Positions 8,598-16,764 of a stretch of 64,000 nucleotides of DNA are shown in pieces; within the stretch, counting starts at the first letter, position 1, and each line of letters begins with the position of its first letter. A model generated the notes under the pieces. That model was given only the letters and a program-made list of their open reading frames with translations. It was not told where the DNA came from and did not search any database. Both the position numbers and the translations under genes were made by a program. This DNA comes from Burkholderia sp. USMB20. Lineage in GTDB: Bacteria > Pseudomonadota > Gammaproteobacteria > Burkholderiales > Burkholderiaceae. The stretch spans positions 310,001-374,000 of the forward strand of contig NZ_JTAN02000018.1 in assembly GCF_000949135.2 (NCBI RefSeq). Reading direction: 5' to 3'.

Positions 8598-9506
8598 ATG
8601 CTCGACATCCGCCAGCTTCAATATTTCATCGCGGTCGCGGAGGAAGAACACGTCGGCCGCGCCGCCGAACGGCTGCACATTTCGCAGTCGCCGCTCAGCC
8701 GCCAGATCGCGCAGCTCGAGGAAAAGCTCGGGCTGACGCTGTTCGAACGCAGCCAGCAGCGCATTCGTCTGACGCGCGACGGCCGCACGTTCCTCAGCGA
8801 GACGCAGGCATTCCTGCGCCATGCGCACCGGCTGGAATCGCTCGCGCGCAGGCTCGGTCGCGGCGACGAAGGCGGGCTCTGCATCGGCTACCTGGAAACG
8901 GCCACGCACTCGGGCGTGCTGCCGCGCGCGCTGAAGACGTTGCGCGCGGACCGCCCGGCCGTCCACATCGCGCTGTACAACTACACGTCCGCCGCGCAGC
9001 TCGAAGGCCTGCGCGAGCGCAGTCTCGACATCGCGCTCGTGACCGAGCCGCCCGCGCCCGACGATCCGGAACTCGAATCGATGCGCGTGCTGAACGACCC
9101 GATGCTGCTCGCGCTGCCCGAAGGCCATCCGCTCGCGAAGAAGAAGACGCTCGTCGCCGACGACCTCGCGACGCAGCCGTGGATCGGGGTCACGCAGCAG
9201 GAAAGCGCGCCGCGTCACGGCGCGTTCGTCGCCGCGTGCGCGAAGGCCGGTTTCTCGCCGGATATTTCCGTCGAGGCGAGCGAGCCGCTCGCCGCGCTCG
9301 GGCTCGTCGCCGCCGGGCTCGGCGTGACGATGATCCAGCAGAGCCTGCGTCACCAGGTGCCGGAAGGCGTCGTGCTGCGCGAGCTGCCGTGGTTCAGCTA
9401 TCGCACGCCGCTGTGGGCCGCGTGGCACAAGGTCAACTTGCGGCCGCTGGTCGGCGTGTTCCGCGAGATTCTGACCGGCGAGGATGTGGTCGCGACGGTC
9501 AAGTGA
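8598..9506 (+). CDS. LysR-family transcriptional regulator, CbnR/CatR-like
   Basis: 302 residues starting MLDIRQLQYFIAVAEEEHVG. The winged helix contains RLHISQSPLSRQIAQLEEK and LFERSQQRI, typical of the CynR/CbnR/CatR subgroup. The C-terminal effector domain runs from about residue 90 (GGLCIGYLETATHSGVL). The start at 8598 is preceded by CACGAGG. Divergent orientation and the inverted repeat in the 100-bp gap indicate that it controls the reductase at 7477-8496 and probably itself. It could also act in trans on the second reductase copy, whose promoter keeps the same core site. Confidence 0.92.
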   Translation: MLDIRQLQYFIAVAEEEHVGRAAERLHISQSPLSRQIAQLEEKLGLTLFERSQQRIRLTRDGRTFLSETQAFLRHAHRLESLARRLGRGDEGGLCIGYLETATHSGVLPRALKTLRADRPAVHIALYNYTSAAQLEGLRERSLDIALVTEPPAPDDPELESMRVLNDPMLLALPEGHPLAKKKTLVADDLATQPWIGVTQQESAPRHGAFVAACAKAGFSPDISVEASEPLAALGLVAAGLGVTMIQQSLRHQVPEGVVLRELPWFSYRTPLWAAWHKVNLRPLVGVFREILTGEDVVATVK

Positions 9507-9580
9507 CGAGACGGGGCGCGCGTGGTGTGCTCGCGACGCGCGCCGCGCGCGGCGTCGTTGCCCGCACATCGAATGGCGCG

Positions 9581-9610
9581 GCCGTGTCGCCGTGTCGCCG
9601 TGTCGCCGTG
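9581..9610. repeat. short tandem repeat, octamer GCCGTGTC x 3.75
   Basis: The unit GCCGTGTC is repeated three full times and once in part, with no mismatch, in the gap between the LysR gene and the aldehyde dehydrogenase. It is not in a coding region. Such an array is prone to slippage and could vary between strains. Confidence 0.8.
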
Positions 9611-9716
9611 CCTCAACATGAAGACTCGCGATCCGGATCGACGCAATCGCCGGCAAAGACAGGGAATCCGTCATGCCGTCCGCATCCCCCCACACGATTC
9701 CGGCTGAAATCGATCG

Positions 9717-9766
9717 AGCCGGCATCGGTCCGCATGCGATTGCATGCGCGATACCTGATGCCGGCT
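9717..9766. terminator. nested hairpin between convergent genes
   Basis: An outer 10-bp perfect stem AGCCGGCATC/GATGCCGGCT (9717-9726 with 9757-9766) encloses a second stem GCATGC/GCATGC. It lies 16 bp beyond the end of the aldehyde dehydrogenase and between two convergent genes, so termination in both directions is the likely role. There is no U-run. Confidence 0.5.
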
Positions 9767-9782
9767 TCCCCCCGCTCGCGCG

Positions 9783-11366
9783 TCAGTTCGCGAGCGTGAC
9801 CTTCCCGTCCATCAGCCGGTTGATCGCCAGCGGATTCGATGTCTTCAGCGCCTCGGGCAGCAGCGCCTCCGGCATGTCCTGATAGCAGACCGGCCGCAGG
9901 AAACGACGGATCGCGAGACTGCCGACCGACGTCGTACGCCCGTCCGCGGTGGCCGGATACGGGCCGCCGTGCACCATCGCATGCGCGACTTCCACGCCGG
10001 TGCCGAAACCGTTGACGAGCACGCGGCCCGCGCGCCGCTCCAGCGCCGGCAGGAACGTGCGCGCGGCGGCGTAGTCGGCTTCGTCGATATGGAGCGCCGT
10101 CGTCAACTGCCCTTCCAGCGACTCGATCAGATCGCGCATCGTGTCGAGGTCCGGACAGCGGACGATCAGCGACGCCGCGCCGAACATCTCCTCATGCAGC
10201 GCCTTCGACTCGCGGAACGCATCCGCGCTCGTCGAGAACAGTGCGCCCTGCCCCTGATTCGCGCCGGCCGGCGCATGCGCGCGCGCGACGGTGCGCACCT
10301 GCGGATGCTGCGCGAGCGCGGCCACCGAACGCTCGAAGGCCTGGTGAATGCCCGGCGTGAGCATCGTCGCCGCCGCGGCCTGCGCGAGCCGCTCCGCCGC
10401 CGCGGCGGTAAAGCGCTCGAGCGCCGGCCCGTCCACGGCGAGGATCAACCCCGGATTCGTGCAGAACTGCCCGGCGCCGAGCGTCAGCGACTGCACGAAC
10501 TGCTGCGCGATCGCGTCGCCGCGCGCGTCGAGTGCGTTCGGGAACAGCAGCACCGGATTGATGCTGCTCATTTCCGCGTACACGGGGATCGGCTCGGGCC
10601 GCGCGTTCGCAAGTGCGATCAGCGCGGTGCCGGCATGGCGCGAACCGGTGAAGCCGACCGCCTTGATGCGCCGATCGCGCACGAGCCCCTGGCCGATCTC
10701 GAGGCCGGTGTCGAACAGTAGCGAGAACGTGCCTTCCGGCATCCCGCACGTCTTCACCGCCCGCTGCACGGCGATCCCGACCAGTTCCGACGTGCCCGGA
10801 TGCGCCGGGTGCGCTTTCACGATCACCGGGCAGCCGGCCGCGAGCGCGGACGCCGTATCGCCGCCCGCGACCGAGAATGCCAGCGGGAAATTGCTCGCGC
10901 CGAACACCGCGACCGGCCCGAGGCCGATATGACGCAGGCGCAGGTCGGGACGCGGCGCCGGTTGGCGTGCCGGCTGCGCCGGATCGATGCGCGCGTCGAG
11001 GTAGTCGCCCGCGCGCACCACGTCGGCGAACATCCGCAGCTGGCCGACCGTTCGGCCGCGCTCGCCTTCGACGCGGGCGCGCGGCAGGCCCGTTTCCGCG
11101 ACGCAGCGCTCGACCAGTTCGTCGCCGAGCGCGAGGATGTTCGCCGCGATCGTCTCGAGGAACGTCGCGCGCGCGTCGGGTTGCGTTTCGCGATACGTGT
11201 CGAACGCGGCCCAGGCGAGCGCGCATGCTTCATCGAGATCGACGCTGCTCGCGCCGCCGAAGGCCGGCGCCATGCGTTCGCCGCTGGATGCGTTGACCGC
11301 GTATGTGTCGCCGTTCGTGCCGCGCCGTGCGCGCGAGCCGATCAGCAGGTTGCCTGCGAGTGTCAT
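9783..11366 (-). CDS. NADP-type aldehyde dehydrogenase (alpha-ketoglutarate semialdehyde dehydrogenase family)
   Basis: 527 residues of the aldehyde dehydrogenase superfamily in the ketoglutaric-semialdehyde (2,5-dioxovalerate) dehydrogenase branch. [18 protein letters not shown] and [15 protein letters not shown] form the cofactor site, [10 protein letters not shown] the glycine motif, [15 protein letters not shown] holds the general-base Glu, and [12 protein letters not shown] the catalytic Cys. The start at 11366 follows AGAGGAAACGAAC. Members oxidise the semialdehyde at the end of non-phosphorylative pentose or sugar-acid pathways to 2-oxoglutarate. The SDR at 11598 lies upstream on the same strand (231-bp gap) and may act in the same pathway; no dehydratase gene is present. 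Confidence 0.9.
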   Translation of the reverse strand: MTLAGNLLIGSRARRGTNGDTYAVNASSGERMAPAFGGASSVDLDEACALAWAAFDTYRETQPDARATFLETIAANILALGDELVERCVAETGLPRARVEGERGRTVGQLRMFADVVRAGDYLDARIDPAQPARQPAPRPDLRLRHIGLGPVAVFGASNFPLAFSVAGGDTASALAAGCPVIVKAHPAHPGTSELVGIAVQRAVKTCGMPEGTFSLLFDTGLEIGQGLVRDRRIKAVGFTGSRHAGTALIALANARPEPIPVYAEMSSINPVLLFPNALDARGDAIAQQFVQSLTLGAGQFCTNPGLILAVDGPALERFTAAAAERLAQAAAATMLTPGIHQAFERSVAALAQHPQVRTVARAHAPAGANQGQGALFSTSADAFRESKALHEEMFGAASLIVRCPDLDTMRDLIESLEGQLTTALHIDEADYAAARTFLPALERRAGRVLVNGFGTGVEVAHAMVHGGPYPATADGRTTSVGSLAIRRFLRPVCYQDMPEALLPEALKTSNPLAINRLMDGKVTLAN

Positions 11367-11597
11367 GTTCGTTTCCTCTGTCGATGGATCGGGGGCGAAC
11401 GCCGTGCGATCACGGGCTCGCATAGGTGTTGTGTGTTGTTTGTCGTGCCGGCGCGCCTGTCGCGTCGCCGTGAATGGGCCGGGCTGTTCGAATCCGTGCG
11501 GCGGGGCGCTCGATGCCGGGCTCGCATCACCCGGCCCCGACAACGGTGCATTGCCGTCGAGCCGCATCGTCGGTGCGTCGGTGGGCGCCTCGAACGA

Positions 11598-12386
11598 TCA
11601 GAACGTACCCAGATACGCGCCGCCGTCGAGCAGTACGTTCTGGCCCGTCAGGTAGCCCGCGTGCGCGCTGCACAGGAACGCGCACACCGCGCCGAACTCG
11701 TCGGCCGAGCCGAAGCGCCCGGCCGGCACGGCCTGCCGCTTCGCTTCGCGCATCGCTTCGTAATCCTTGCCTTCCGCCTTCGCCGACGCATCCGTCGCCT
11801 TCTTCAGGCGATCGGTGTCGAACAGCCCCGGCAACAGGTTGTTGATCGTCACGTTGCGCGTCGCGATGCGCTTTTGCCGCGCGATGCCCGCGACGAAGCC
11901 GGTCAGGCCCGTGCGCGCGCCGTTCGACAGGCCGAGCACGTCGATCGGCGCCTTCACCGCGCTCGACGTGATGTTGACGATGCGGCCGAAGCCACGCTCG
12001 GTCATCCCGTCGACGGTCGCCTTGATCAGCTCGATCGCGGTCAGCATGTTCGCGTCGAGCGCGGCGATCCAGTCGTCGCGCGTCCATTCGCGGAAGTCGC
12101 CCGGCGGCGGGCCGCCCGCGTTGTTCACGAGGATGTCGACGTGCGGCGCGGCCGCGAGCGCCGCCGCGCGGCCCGCGCTCGTCGTGATGTCGCCGGCCAC
12201 CGCGATCACCGTGACGGCAGGATTGAGCGCGCGCAGTTCCCGGGCGGTCGCGTCGAGCGCGTCGCTGCCGCGCGCGGTGATCACGACGTTCACGCCCTCG
12301 GCGACGAGCGCCTGCGCGCACCCCTTGCCGAGCCCCTTGCTCGCTGCGCAAACCAGCGCCCAGCGGCCTTCAATGTTCAGGTTCAT
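11598..12386 (-). CDS. SDR-family oxidoreductase lacking the usual YxxxK pair
   Basis: 262 residues with a Rossmann fold: AASKGLGKG cofactor loop near residue 15, NNAGG near 88, and the C-terminal YLTGQNVLLDGGAYLG. It would be called a 3-oxoacyl-ACP-reductase-like short-chain dehydrogenase. At the active site, however, the sequence is ITSSAVKAPIDVLGLSNGAR. The Tyr of YxxxK is replaced by Ser and the Lys by Arg at the correct spacing from the conserved Ser. A branch of bacterial SDRs with this SNxxR pattern exists, and its chemistry is not established. It sits upstream of the semialdehyde dehydrogenase on the same strand. A perfect palindrome lies about 150 bp before the start. Confidence 0.85.
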   Translation of the reverse strand: MNLNIEGRWALVCAASKGLGKGCAQALVAEGVNVVITARGSDALDATARELRALNPAVTVIAVAGDITTSAGRAAALAAAPHVDILVNNAGGPPPGDFREWTRDDWIAALDANMLTAIELIKATVDGMTERGFGRIVNITSSAVKAPIDVLGLSNGARTGLTGFVAGIARQKRIATRNVTINNLLPGLFDTDRLKKATDASAKAEGKDYEAMREAKRQAVPAGRFGSADEFGAVCAFLCSAHAGYLTGQNVLLDGGAYLGTF

Positions 12387-12535
12387 CTGCCTTGTTCCTG
12401 GAATGCCGTGCGCGCGCGCCCGCGCAGCGCGTGCCGGCGGCGCACCGACTGACGCGCACGTCCGAAATGCGCCGGAAAGCCGCGCAATGGGCCAGCATAC
12501 GGAGTCCGCCCCCGCGCGACAATTGACAGGATGTG

Positions 12536-12545
12536 ATACCGGTAT
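12536..12545. promoter_or_regulatory. palindromic operator candidate
   Basis: Perfect 10-base palindrome ATACCGGTAT in the sequence TGATACCGGTATAAC, about 150 bp upstream of the SDR start. Short GC-centred palindromes of this kind are typical of GntR-family operators, but no GntR gene is present in the window, so the regulator is unknown. Confidence 0.4.
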
Positions 12546-12755
12546 AACCGCGCGTTATCGGTCGTTGCCCCGCCACCGCATGCGGGCGGGTTCCGCGTCC
12601 ATCGCATGCCGCCGCGGCGGCCGGACGACGAACGGTGCAACCGCAACGCCGACGACCGCCCGGCACGTTCATACGACGATTGACGATGCACGCGCGGCGG
12701 CGCGGGTGCCGCGCGTCGTCACGGATGAAAACCCGCCACGACGCACGGCGCCGGC

Positions 12756-12778
12756 GGGTGCCGGCACGACCGGCACCC
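12756..12778 (-). terminator. hairpin downstream of SRPBCC gene
   Basis: Perfect 9-bp stem GGGTGCCGG/CCGGCACCC with a 5-base loop, about 60 bp beyond the end of the SRPBCC gene on the minus strand. A T-rich patch (GGGTTTTCAT on the minus strand) follows at some distance. It probably ends the reductase-SRPBCC transcript. Confidence 0.5.
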
Positions 12779-12838
12779 GTTCACCGCGCGCGACATCGTC
12801 ACACCGTCACGCGATCGCGCCGCTAAGCCACGACACCG

Positions 12839-13252
12839 TCACGCCGCGAACCGCTTCGCCAGTTCGGCGAGACCGTCTTCGTAGATGCCGCGGAAGAGGC
12901 GGATCGCTTCGTCGTCGGTCGCGCCGTGCGGCGTGAACGTGCCCGACCACTCGACCGTCGCCGCGTTCGCGCCGTTCTCGCGCACGCGCAGCGTGGAGCG
13001 ATAGTTCACGACCGGGAACGGCGCTTCGAGGATCGCGTACGTGTAGCTGCGTGCCGCGTCGTCGAAGGCGACCAGCCGCTCGACGATCGCATCGCCGTCC
13101 GGGTTCGCGAGGCTGCGCACGCGACCGCCTTCGCTCAGCTCGCTCGCCGGGATGTACGACAGCCAGTCGGGCAGCGACCCGAAGCCGCCGATCAGTGTCC
13201 AGACCGTGTCGGCCGAAGCCGCGATCTCGATGCTTGCATTGGCCTGTGCCAT
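12839..13252 (-). CDS. SRPBCC (START-like) family protein
   Basis: 137 residues starting MAQANASIEIAASADTVWTLIGGF, the standard opening strand of SRPBCC / polyketide-cyclase-like proteins. It is followed by SLPDWLSYI, the middle strand SYTYAILEAPFPVVNYRSTL and the long C-terminal helix (IYEDGLAELAKRF). The start at 13252 has AAAGGTGATG before it. It begins 17 bp after the second aldo/keto reductase and is therefore in its operon. The fold binds hydrophobic ligands; no enzyme function can be assigned. The first reductase copy has no such partner, so this gene marks the difference between the two copies. Confidence 0.85.
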   Translation of the reverse strand: MAQANASIEIAASADTVWTLIGGFGSLPDWLSYIPASELSEGGRVRSLANPDGDAIVERLVAFDDAARSYTYAILEAPFPVVNYRSTLRVRENGANAATVEWSGTFTPHGATDDEAIRLFRGIYEDGLAELAKRFAA

Positions 13253-13269
13253 GTCATCACCTTTCAGGA

Positions 13270-14289
13270 TCAACGATCGGTCGGCAGCGGCGCATTGGCC
13301 GCAATCAGACCTTGTTCACGCATTTCGCGCCAGAAGTCGGCCGGAATCACCACGTTCAGCGCAGCCTGGTCTTCCGCGATCCGCTCCGGACGGCTCGCGC
13401 CCGGAATCACCGCGACGGTGGCCGGATGCGACATCGAGAACTGCAGCGCGGCGGCCTTGATCGGCACGTCGTAGCGCGCGGCGATCGCCTTGATGCGCTC
13501 GACCTTCGCGAGGATTTCCGGCGAAGCCTTCTGGTATTCGAAGTGCGTGCCGCCTGCAAGCACGCCCGAGCTGTACGGGCCGCCGACGACGATCCCGACG
13601 TTCTGCGCGGCAGCCGCCGGCATCACGCGTTGCAGCGCGCGCTCGTGATCGAGCAGCGTGTAGCGGCCGGCGAGCAGCATGCCGTCCGGTTGCGGTTCGG
13701 ACAGGTCGAGCACGAGCTCGATCGGCTCGACGCGGTTCACGCCGAGGCCCCACGCCTTGATCACGCCTTCTTCGCGCAGCTTGCTCAGCACGCGGAATGC
13801 GCCCTTGCGCGCGACTTCGAACTGCGCGAGCCATTCGTCGCCGTAGAAGTCCTGTGCGATGTCGTGCACCCAGACGATGTCGAGGCGGTCGGTGCGCAGA
13901 CGCTTCAGGCTGTCCTCGATCGAACGCAGCGTCGCGTCGGCCGTGTAGTCGTTGACGATGCGGTTCGGCCGGCCGTGTTCGAACAGGCCGCCCTTCTCGC
14001 CGAGATCGCGCGCCGACACGTCTTCGACTTCGTCGAGGATCACGCGGCCGACCTTCGTGCTCAGCACGTATTCGTCACGCGGGTGATTCGCCAGCGCGTC
14101 GCCGAGGCGGATTTCCGCGAGGCCGGCGCCATAGAACGGGGCTGAATCGAAATAGCGGATGCCGTGTTGCCATGCCGCTTCGACGGTGGCCGCGGCTTCC
14201 GTGTCGGGGATGTTGCGGAACATGTTGCCGAGCGGGGCAGTACCGAAACCAAGGATCTTGTTACCGGGCAGCGTGTCTTTGAGACTCAT
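13270..14289 (-). CDS. aldo/keto reductase, fucose/aldose dehydrogenase type (copy 2)
   Basis: 339 residues, aligned end to end without gaps with the copy at 7477-8496 and mostly identical. Catalytic blocks are retained (RYFDSAPFYGAGLAE, STKVGRVI, IVWVHDI, VIPGASRPERI). The start at 14289 is preferred because GGAG then lies six bases upstream; an ATG at 14292 would be too close. It is followed by the SRPBCC gene. The promoter region keeps the operator core of copy 1, but the divergent LysR gene is absent. It is a recent duplication, and both copies look intact and functional. Confidence 0.92.
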   Translation of the reverse strand: MSLKDTLPGNKILGFGTAPLGNMFRNIPDTEAAATVEAAWQHGIRYFDSAPFYGAGLAEIRLGDALANHPRDEYVLSTKVGRVILDEVEDVSARDLGEKGGLFEHGRPNRIVNDYTADATLRSIEDSLKRLRTDRLDIVWVHDIAQDFYGDEWLAQFEVARKGAFRVLSKLREEGVIKAWGLGVNRVEPIELVLDLSEPQPDGMLLAGRYTLLDHERALQRVMPAAAAQNVGIVVGGPYSSGVLAGGTHFEYQKASPEILAKVERIKAIAARYDVPIKAAALQFSMSHPATVAVIPGASRPERIAEDQAALNVVIPADFWREMREQGLIAANAPLPTDR

Positions 14290-14339
14290 CATTTTCTCCA
14301 GGGGTGAGGGAAAGCGAGTTCAGTCTAGGCAGACGGGTT

Positions 14340-14356
14340 AAGTCTGTCCAAGACGG
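14340..14356. promoter_or_regulatory. orphan LysR operator and promoter copy
   Basis: The core GTCTGTCCAAGAC at 14342-14354, the upstream string CAGTCTAGG and the downstream TTGAGTCC and GAGGTCT strings all match the divergent promoter of the first reductase copy (about 8530-8595). The LysR start codon and the rest of the gene are missing here. The duplicated segment ends close to 14390. Confidence 0.65.
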
Positions 14357-14586
14357 AATTCGACAAAGTTGAGTCCCTGGAGGTCTAAAACGTGGTCTGA
14401 AGGGGTGGGCGGATATCGCGTCCGGAGGGTCCGTTCGCGCGGCGGCCCCGCCCGACAAGGCTGGCGACGGAATCGGCCGCCGATTCGTGATTTCAGATCA
14501 AAAGTGATTTCGCCGGTGAGCACGATGGGCAACGGCGCGCGTGCCCCAAATTGCCCCACCGCCTGCAACGCGTCGCGCAAAGGAAT

Positions 14587-14619
14587 CCCCGTTGCGCCTC
14601 TTTCAAAGGCGCAACGGGG
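14587..14619. repeat. strong hairpin, 12-bp perfect stem
   Basis: CCCCGTTGCGCC and GGCGCAACGGGG are exact reverse complements separated by nine bases (TCTTTCAAA). It lies in a 383-bp stretch (14290-14672) with no other gene. There is no clear U-run on either side, so it may be a factor-assisted terminator or a leftover repeat element. Confidence 0.6.
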
Positions 14620-14672
14620 AAAGCCGCCTGGTGATGGAATCTGCGTTCCGTCGCAATGCGCGGCTCATGCCC

Positions 14673-15117
14673 TCAGGCGCGACCGTCCCCTTGCGTATCC
14701 CGGGCATCGCCCAGCATCGTGACGAGGACGAGCGCTGCAATCAGGCCCAGGTGCTCGAAGAAACCGTTGAGCGCCATGAAACGCGCCGCGCCCGTCTGGT
14801 TCCAGAAGTCGTTCGCCACCAGCATCGCGACGAGCGTCAGCATGCCGAGACTGCCGGCGCCGAGCCACGTGAAGCGGCGAAACACACGCACAGCGAACCG
14901 CCGATCTCGACGACAACCGCCAGCGCAAGCCCATAGCGCGGGCGGGTGCAGGCCGAAATGCGCCTGCTCGCGACCGCGCCGTCGAAGTCGAGCGCCTTCG
15001 CGACGCGCCGATCACAAAGGCGGAAACGAGTGCAAGCCGGACCAGCGCGCCGACCCACGGCTGCGCGAGCAGGACACGGATCCACGCGGGGCTGTACCGG
15101 CCGATCGTCGTCGACAT
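14673..15117 (-). pseudogene. DoxX-family membrane protein, frameshifted
   Basis: A DoxX-type protein is spread over three frames. The start at 15117 gives MSTTIGRYSPAWIRVLLAQ followed by WVGALVRLALVSAFVIG. The middle part (LDFDGAV, then LALAVVVEIGGSLCV) is in a second frame. The C-terminal half (VFRRFTWLGAGSLGML, NDFWNQTG, FFEHLGLIAALVLVTM) is in a third. The shifts fall near 15000 and 14890. All expected segments are present, so small indels rather than a large deletion broke it; sequencing error cannot be excluded. DoxX proteins are four-helix membrane proteins linked to quinone or thiosulfate metabolism in some species. Confidence 0.7.
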
Positions 15118-15118
15118 G

Positions 15119-15588
15119 TCAGACCGCCCAGCACGAACAGCCGAACGCGCCCCAGAAGCCCTTCGCGTCCGACGTCGGCAATGCGCTGCCCCACGCACTC
15201 GCGTGCGCATGCTGGTGCACGTTGCATGCATTCGCGCAGCCGCACATCGCGGCGGCCGCCGCGCGTTGCAGCGGTGCGCCGCTGCGCTGCGTCGCGCCCC
15301 AACCGCCGTAGCCGCCATACTCACGCACCGGCGACCAGTCCGGCATCGCGGGCGGAATCGGCGCATCGTGCGACGCGAACGGGCCCGCGCCCCACACGAT
15401 CTTGCCGCCCACCACGGTCAGCAGTGCGGTCGTGCCCGCGATGTCGTCCTCGGCGCACGCGAAGAAATCGCGATCCGGAACGACCACGTCGGCCAGTTGC
15501 CCGACCGCGATGCGCCCTTTCTTGCCGACCTCGTTCGAGAACCACGTCACGTATTCGGTCCACATCCGCAGCGCGGTCTCGCGGTCGG
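15119..15588 (-). pseudogene. amidohydrolase C-terminal fragment
   Basis: Only the end of the protein is present, from about ETALRMWTEYVTWFSNEVG through QLADVVVPDRDFFAC and TTALLTVVGGKIVWGAGPF to the Cys-rich tail (AMCGCANACNV, then ALGCSCW-like WGAFGCSCWAV). This is the closing part of a large YtcJ-type amidohydrolase of the metallo-dependent hydrolase superfamily. The metal-binding barrel is missing. The fragment is joined at about 15588 to the N-terminal piece of ccsB in another frame. It lies 2 bp from the DoxX start; in intact loci the two are probably partners. Confidence 0.75.
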
Positions 15589-15908
15589 ATCGACGCCATC
15601 ATCAGCCGCGCGGGCTTCCAGCGCCAGCCGAGCACGACGAGCGCCGGCACGGTGCCGATCATCACCGCCTTGTCGTAGTCATTCATGTGTTCGTTGTAAT
15701 GCACGAACGCATAGCCCGCGCCGACCACGAGTGCCAGGGCGAACAGCCAGTCGATGACCGACAGGCGTGCGAGGAACGGACGGTCGTCGCCCGGCCCGCA
15801 CGCGCGAACCGCGGCCGGCGCGCGAAGTCGTCGAGGCAGCCGATACAGCGACGCGGCAACGGACATCATGCCGCCGCGGGACGATTGAATGGCTTTCATG
15901 AGCGTCAC
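15589..15908 (-). pseudogene. CcsB/ResC-type cytochrome c biogenesis N-terminal fragment
   Basis: The piece starts at 15908 and carries RLSVIDWLFALALVVGAGY, then DKAVMIGTVPALVVLGWRW and KPARLMM. This is the first part of a CcsB (System II haem export and attachment) protein with its first two membrane helices. It then runs into the amidohydrolase remnant. The haem-handling WWD domain is lost. It may be a second, dispensable copy. It lies just downstream of the terminator-like structure that ends the cytochrome operon, so a haem-maturation gene may once have belonged to that operon. Confidence 0.65.
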
Positions 15909-15930
15909 CAGGATGGAACCATCGGATGCA

Positions 15931-15957
15931 AATAAAAAGAGGCGCCCCGCCCCGGGG
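15931..15957 (-). terminator. terminator candidate after the redox operon
   Basis: On the minus strand a 5-bp GC stem CCCCG/CGGGG (15945-15957) is followed within six bases by TCTTTTTATTT. It lies about 90 bp after the stop of the last cytochrome gene (16050), where the nine-gene operon would end. Confidence 0.45.
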
Positions 15958-16049
15958 GAGACGAGACACCTAAACGATCGCCGCCGGCGCCGCTCGTCTG
16001 CCCGCCCCGCGGCACCTGCCGCATGTGACGCCGGTTCGGCGCCGGCGGC

Positions 16050-16721
16050 TCATTGCTCGACCGACGGGCTCGCCGGTGCGTCGGCTTCCGGCGGAAAGGC
16101 CTCGACATAGGCCGCGACCGCGCGCATGTCCTGTTCGGTCATGTTCGCGCACACGGACTTCATGATCGCGCCGCGTGGCCGCGTGTCGGTTTCCCGGAAA
16201 ACCCTCAGCTGCTTCATCACGTAGTCCGCGTGCTGGCCGGCGAGCCGGGGGAACCCGGTCATGCCCTCGCCATGCTGGCCATGACATCCGACACAGGCCG
16301 ATACACCCTTGTCCGGCAGTCCCGACACGAAGATCGCTTTGCCCATGTCGAGCAGCAAGCGATCGCCGACCTCGCCGAGCACCGCCGGCTGGCTCGAGAA
16401 ATAATCGGCGAGCTGCTCGATCTGCGCATCGGTCAGATGCGTGAAGCCCCACATGTAGCGCTTCGCATTCGGATCGGCGCGCGCGTGATGCTTGAAGTCG
16501 GTCAACTGGTCGACGAGGTATTCCTTGCGTTGCCCGGCGAGCTTCGGAAACATCGGCGATACCGACACGCCGGTCGCGCCATGGCAGTTCGAGCACACCT
16601 GCAACGCAATGGTCTTGCCCGACACGGCCGGATTGTCGACTTCCCGCGACCGCTCCAGGTCGTGACAACCCGATGCCGCCAGCACCAGCGCAAGCCAAGC
16701 GAAATGGGTCACCTTGTTCAT
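16050..16721 (-). CDS. dihaem cytochrome c (c4-like), exported
   Basis: 223 residues with an N-terminal hydrophobic leader (HFAWLALVLAASGC) whose cysteine could be a lipid anchor. Two cytochrome c domains follow, with haem sites CSNCH near residue 44 and CVGCH near 144. Met ligands are likely within MFPKLAGQ and GFPRLAGQ, the repeated motif of cytochrome c4. Cytochrome c4 proteins are periplasmic electron carriers to terminal oxidases. It is the last gene of the operon, 43 bp after the outer-membrane barrel, and is the natural link between the surface proteins and the respiratory chain. That role is inferred from position and family. Confidence 0.88.
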   Translation of the reverse strand: MNKVTHFAWLALVLAASGCHDLERSREVDNPAVSGKTIALQVCSNCHGATGVSVSPMFPKLAGQRKEYLVDQLTDFKHHARADPNAKRYMWGFTHLTDAQIEQLADYFSSQPAVLGEVGDRLLLDMGKAIFVSGLPDKGVSACVGCHGQHGEGMTGFPRLAGQHADYVMKQLRVFRETDTRPRGAIMKSVCANMTEQDMRAVAAYVEAFPPEADAPASPSVEQ

Positions 16722-16764
16722 GTCAGCGCTCTCCCTGCCGCAATGTCCGTCGCCCCGCCGGGTG

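Larger units (their letters stand above)
12387..12838. other. 452-bp gap holding an operator-like palindrome and a hairpin
   Basis: No convincing gene was found between the divergent ends of the SDR and SRPBCC genes. The stretch contains a palindrome at 12536-12545 and a terminator-like hairpin at 12756-12778, both listed separately. Apparent open frames here have the codon pattern of GC-rich noncoding sequence. Confidence 0.6.

Noticed and set aside
9581-9610. CRISPR-like repeat
   Set aside because: The octamer repeats are contiguous, without spacers.
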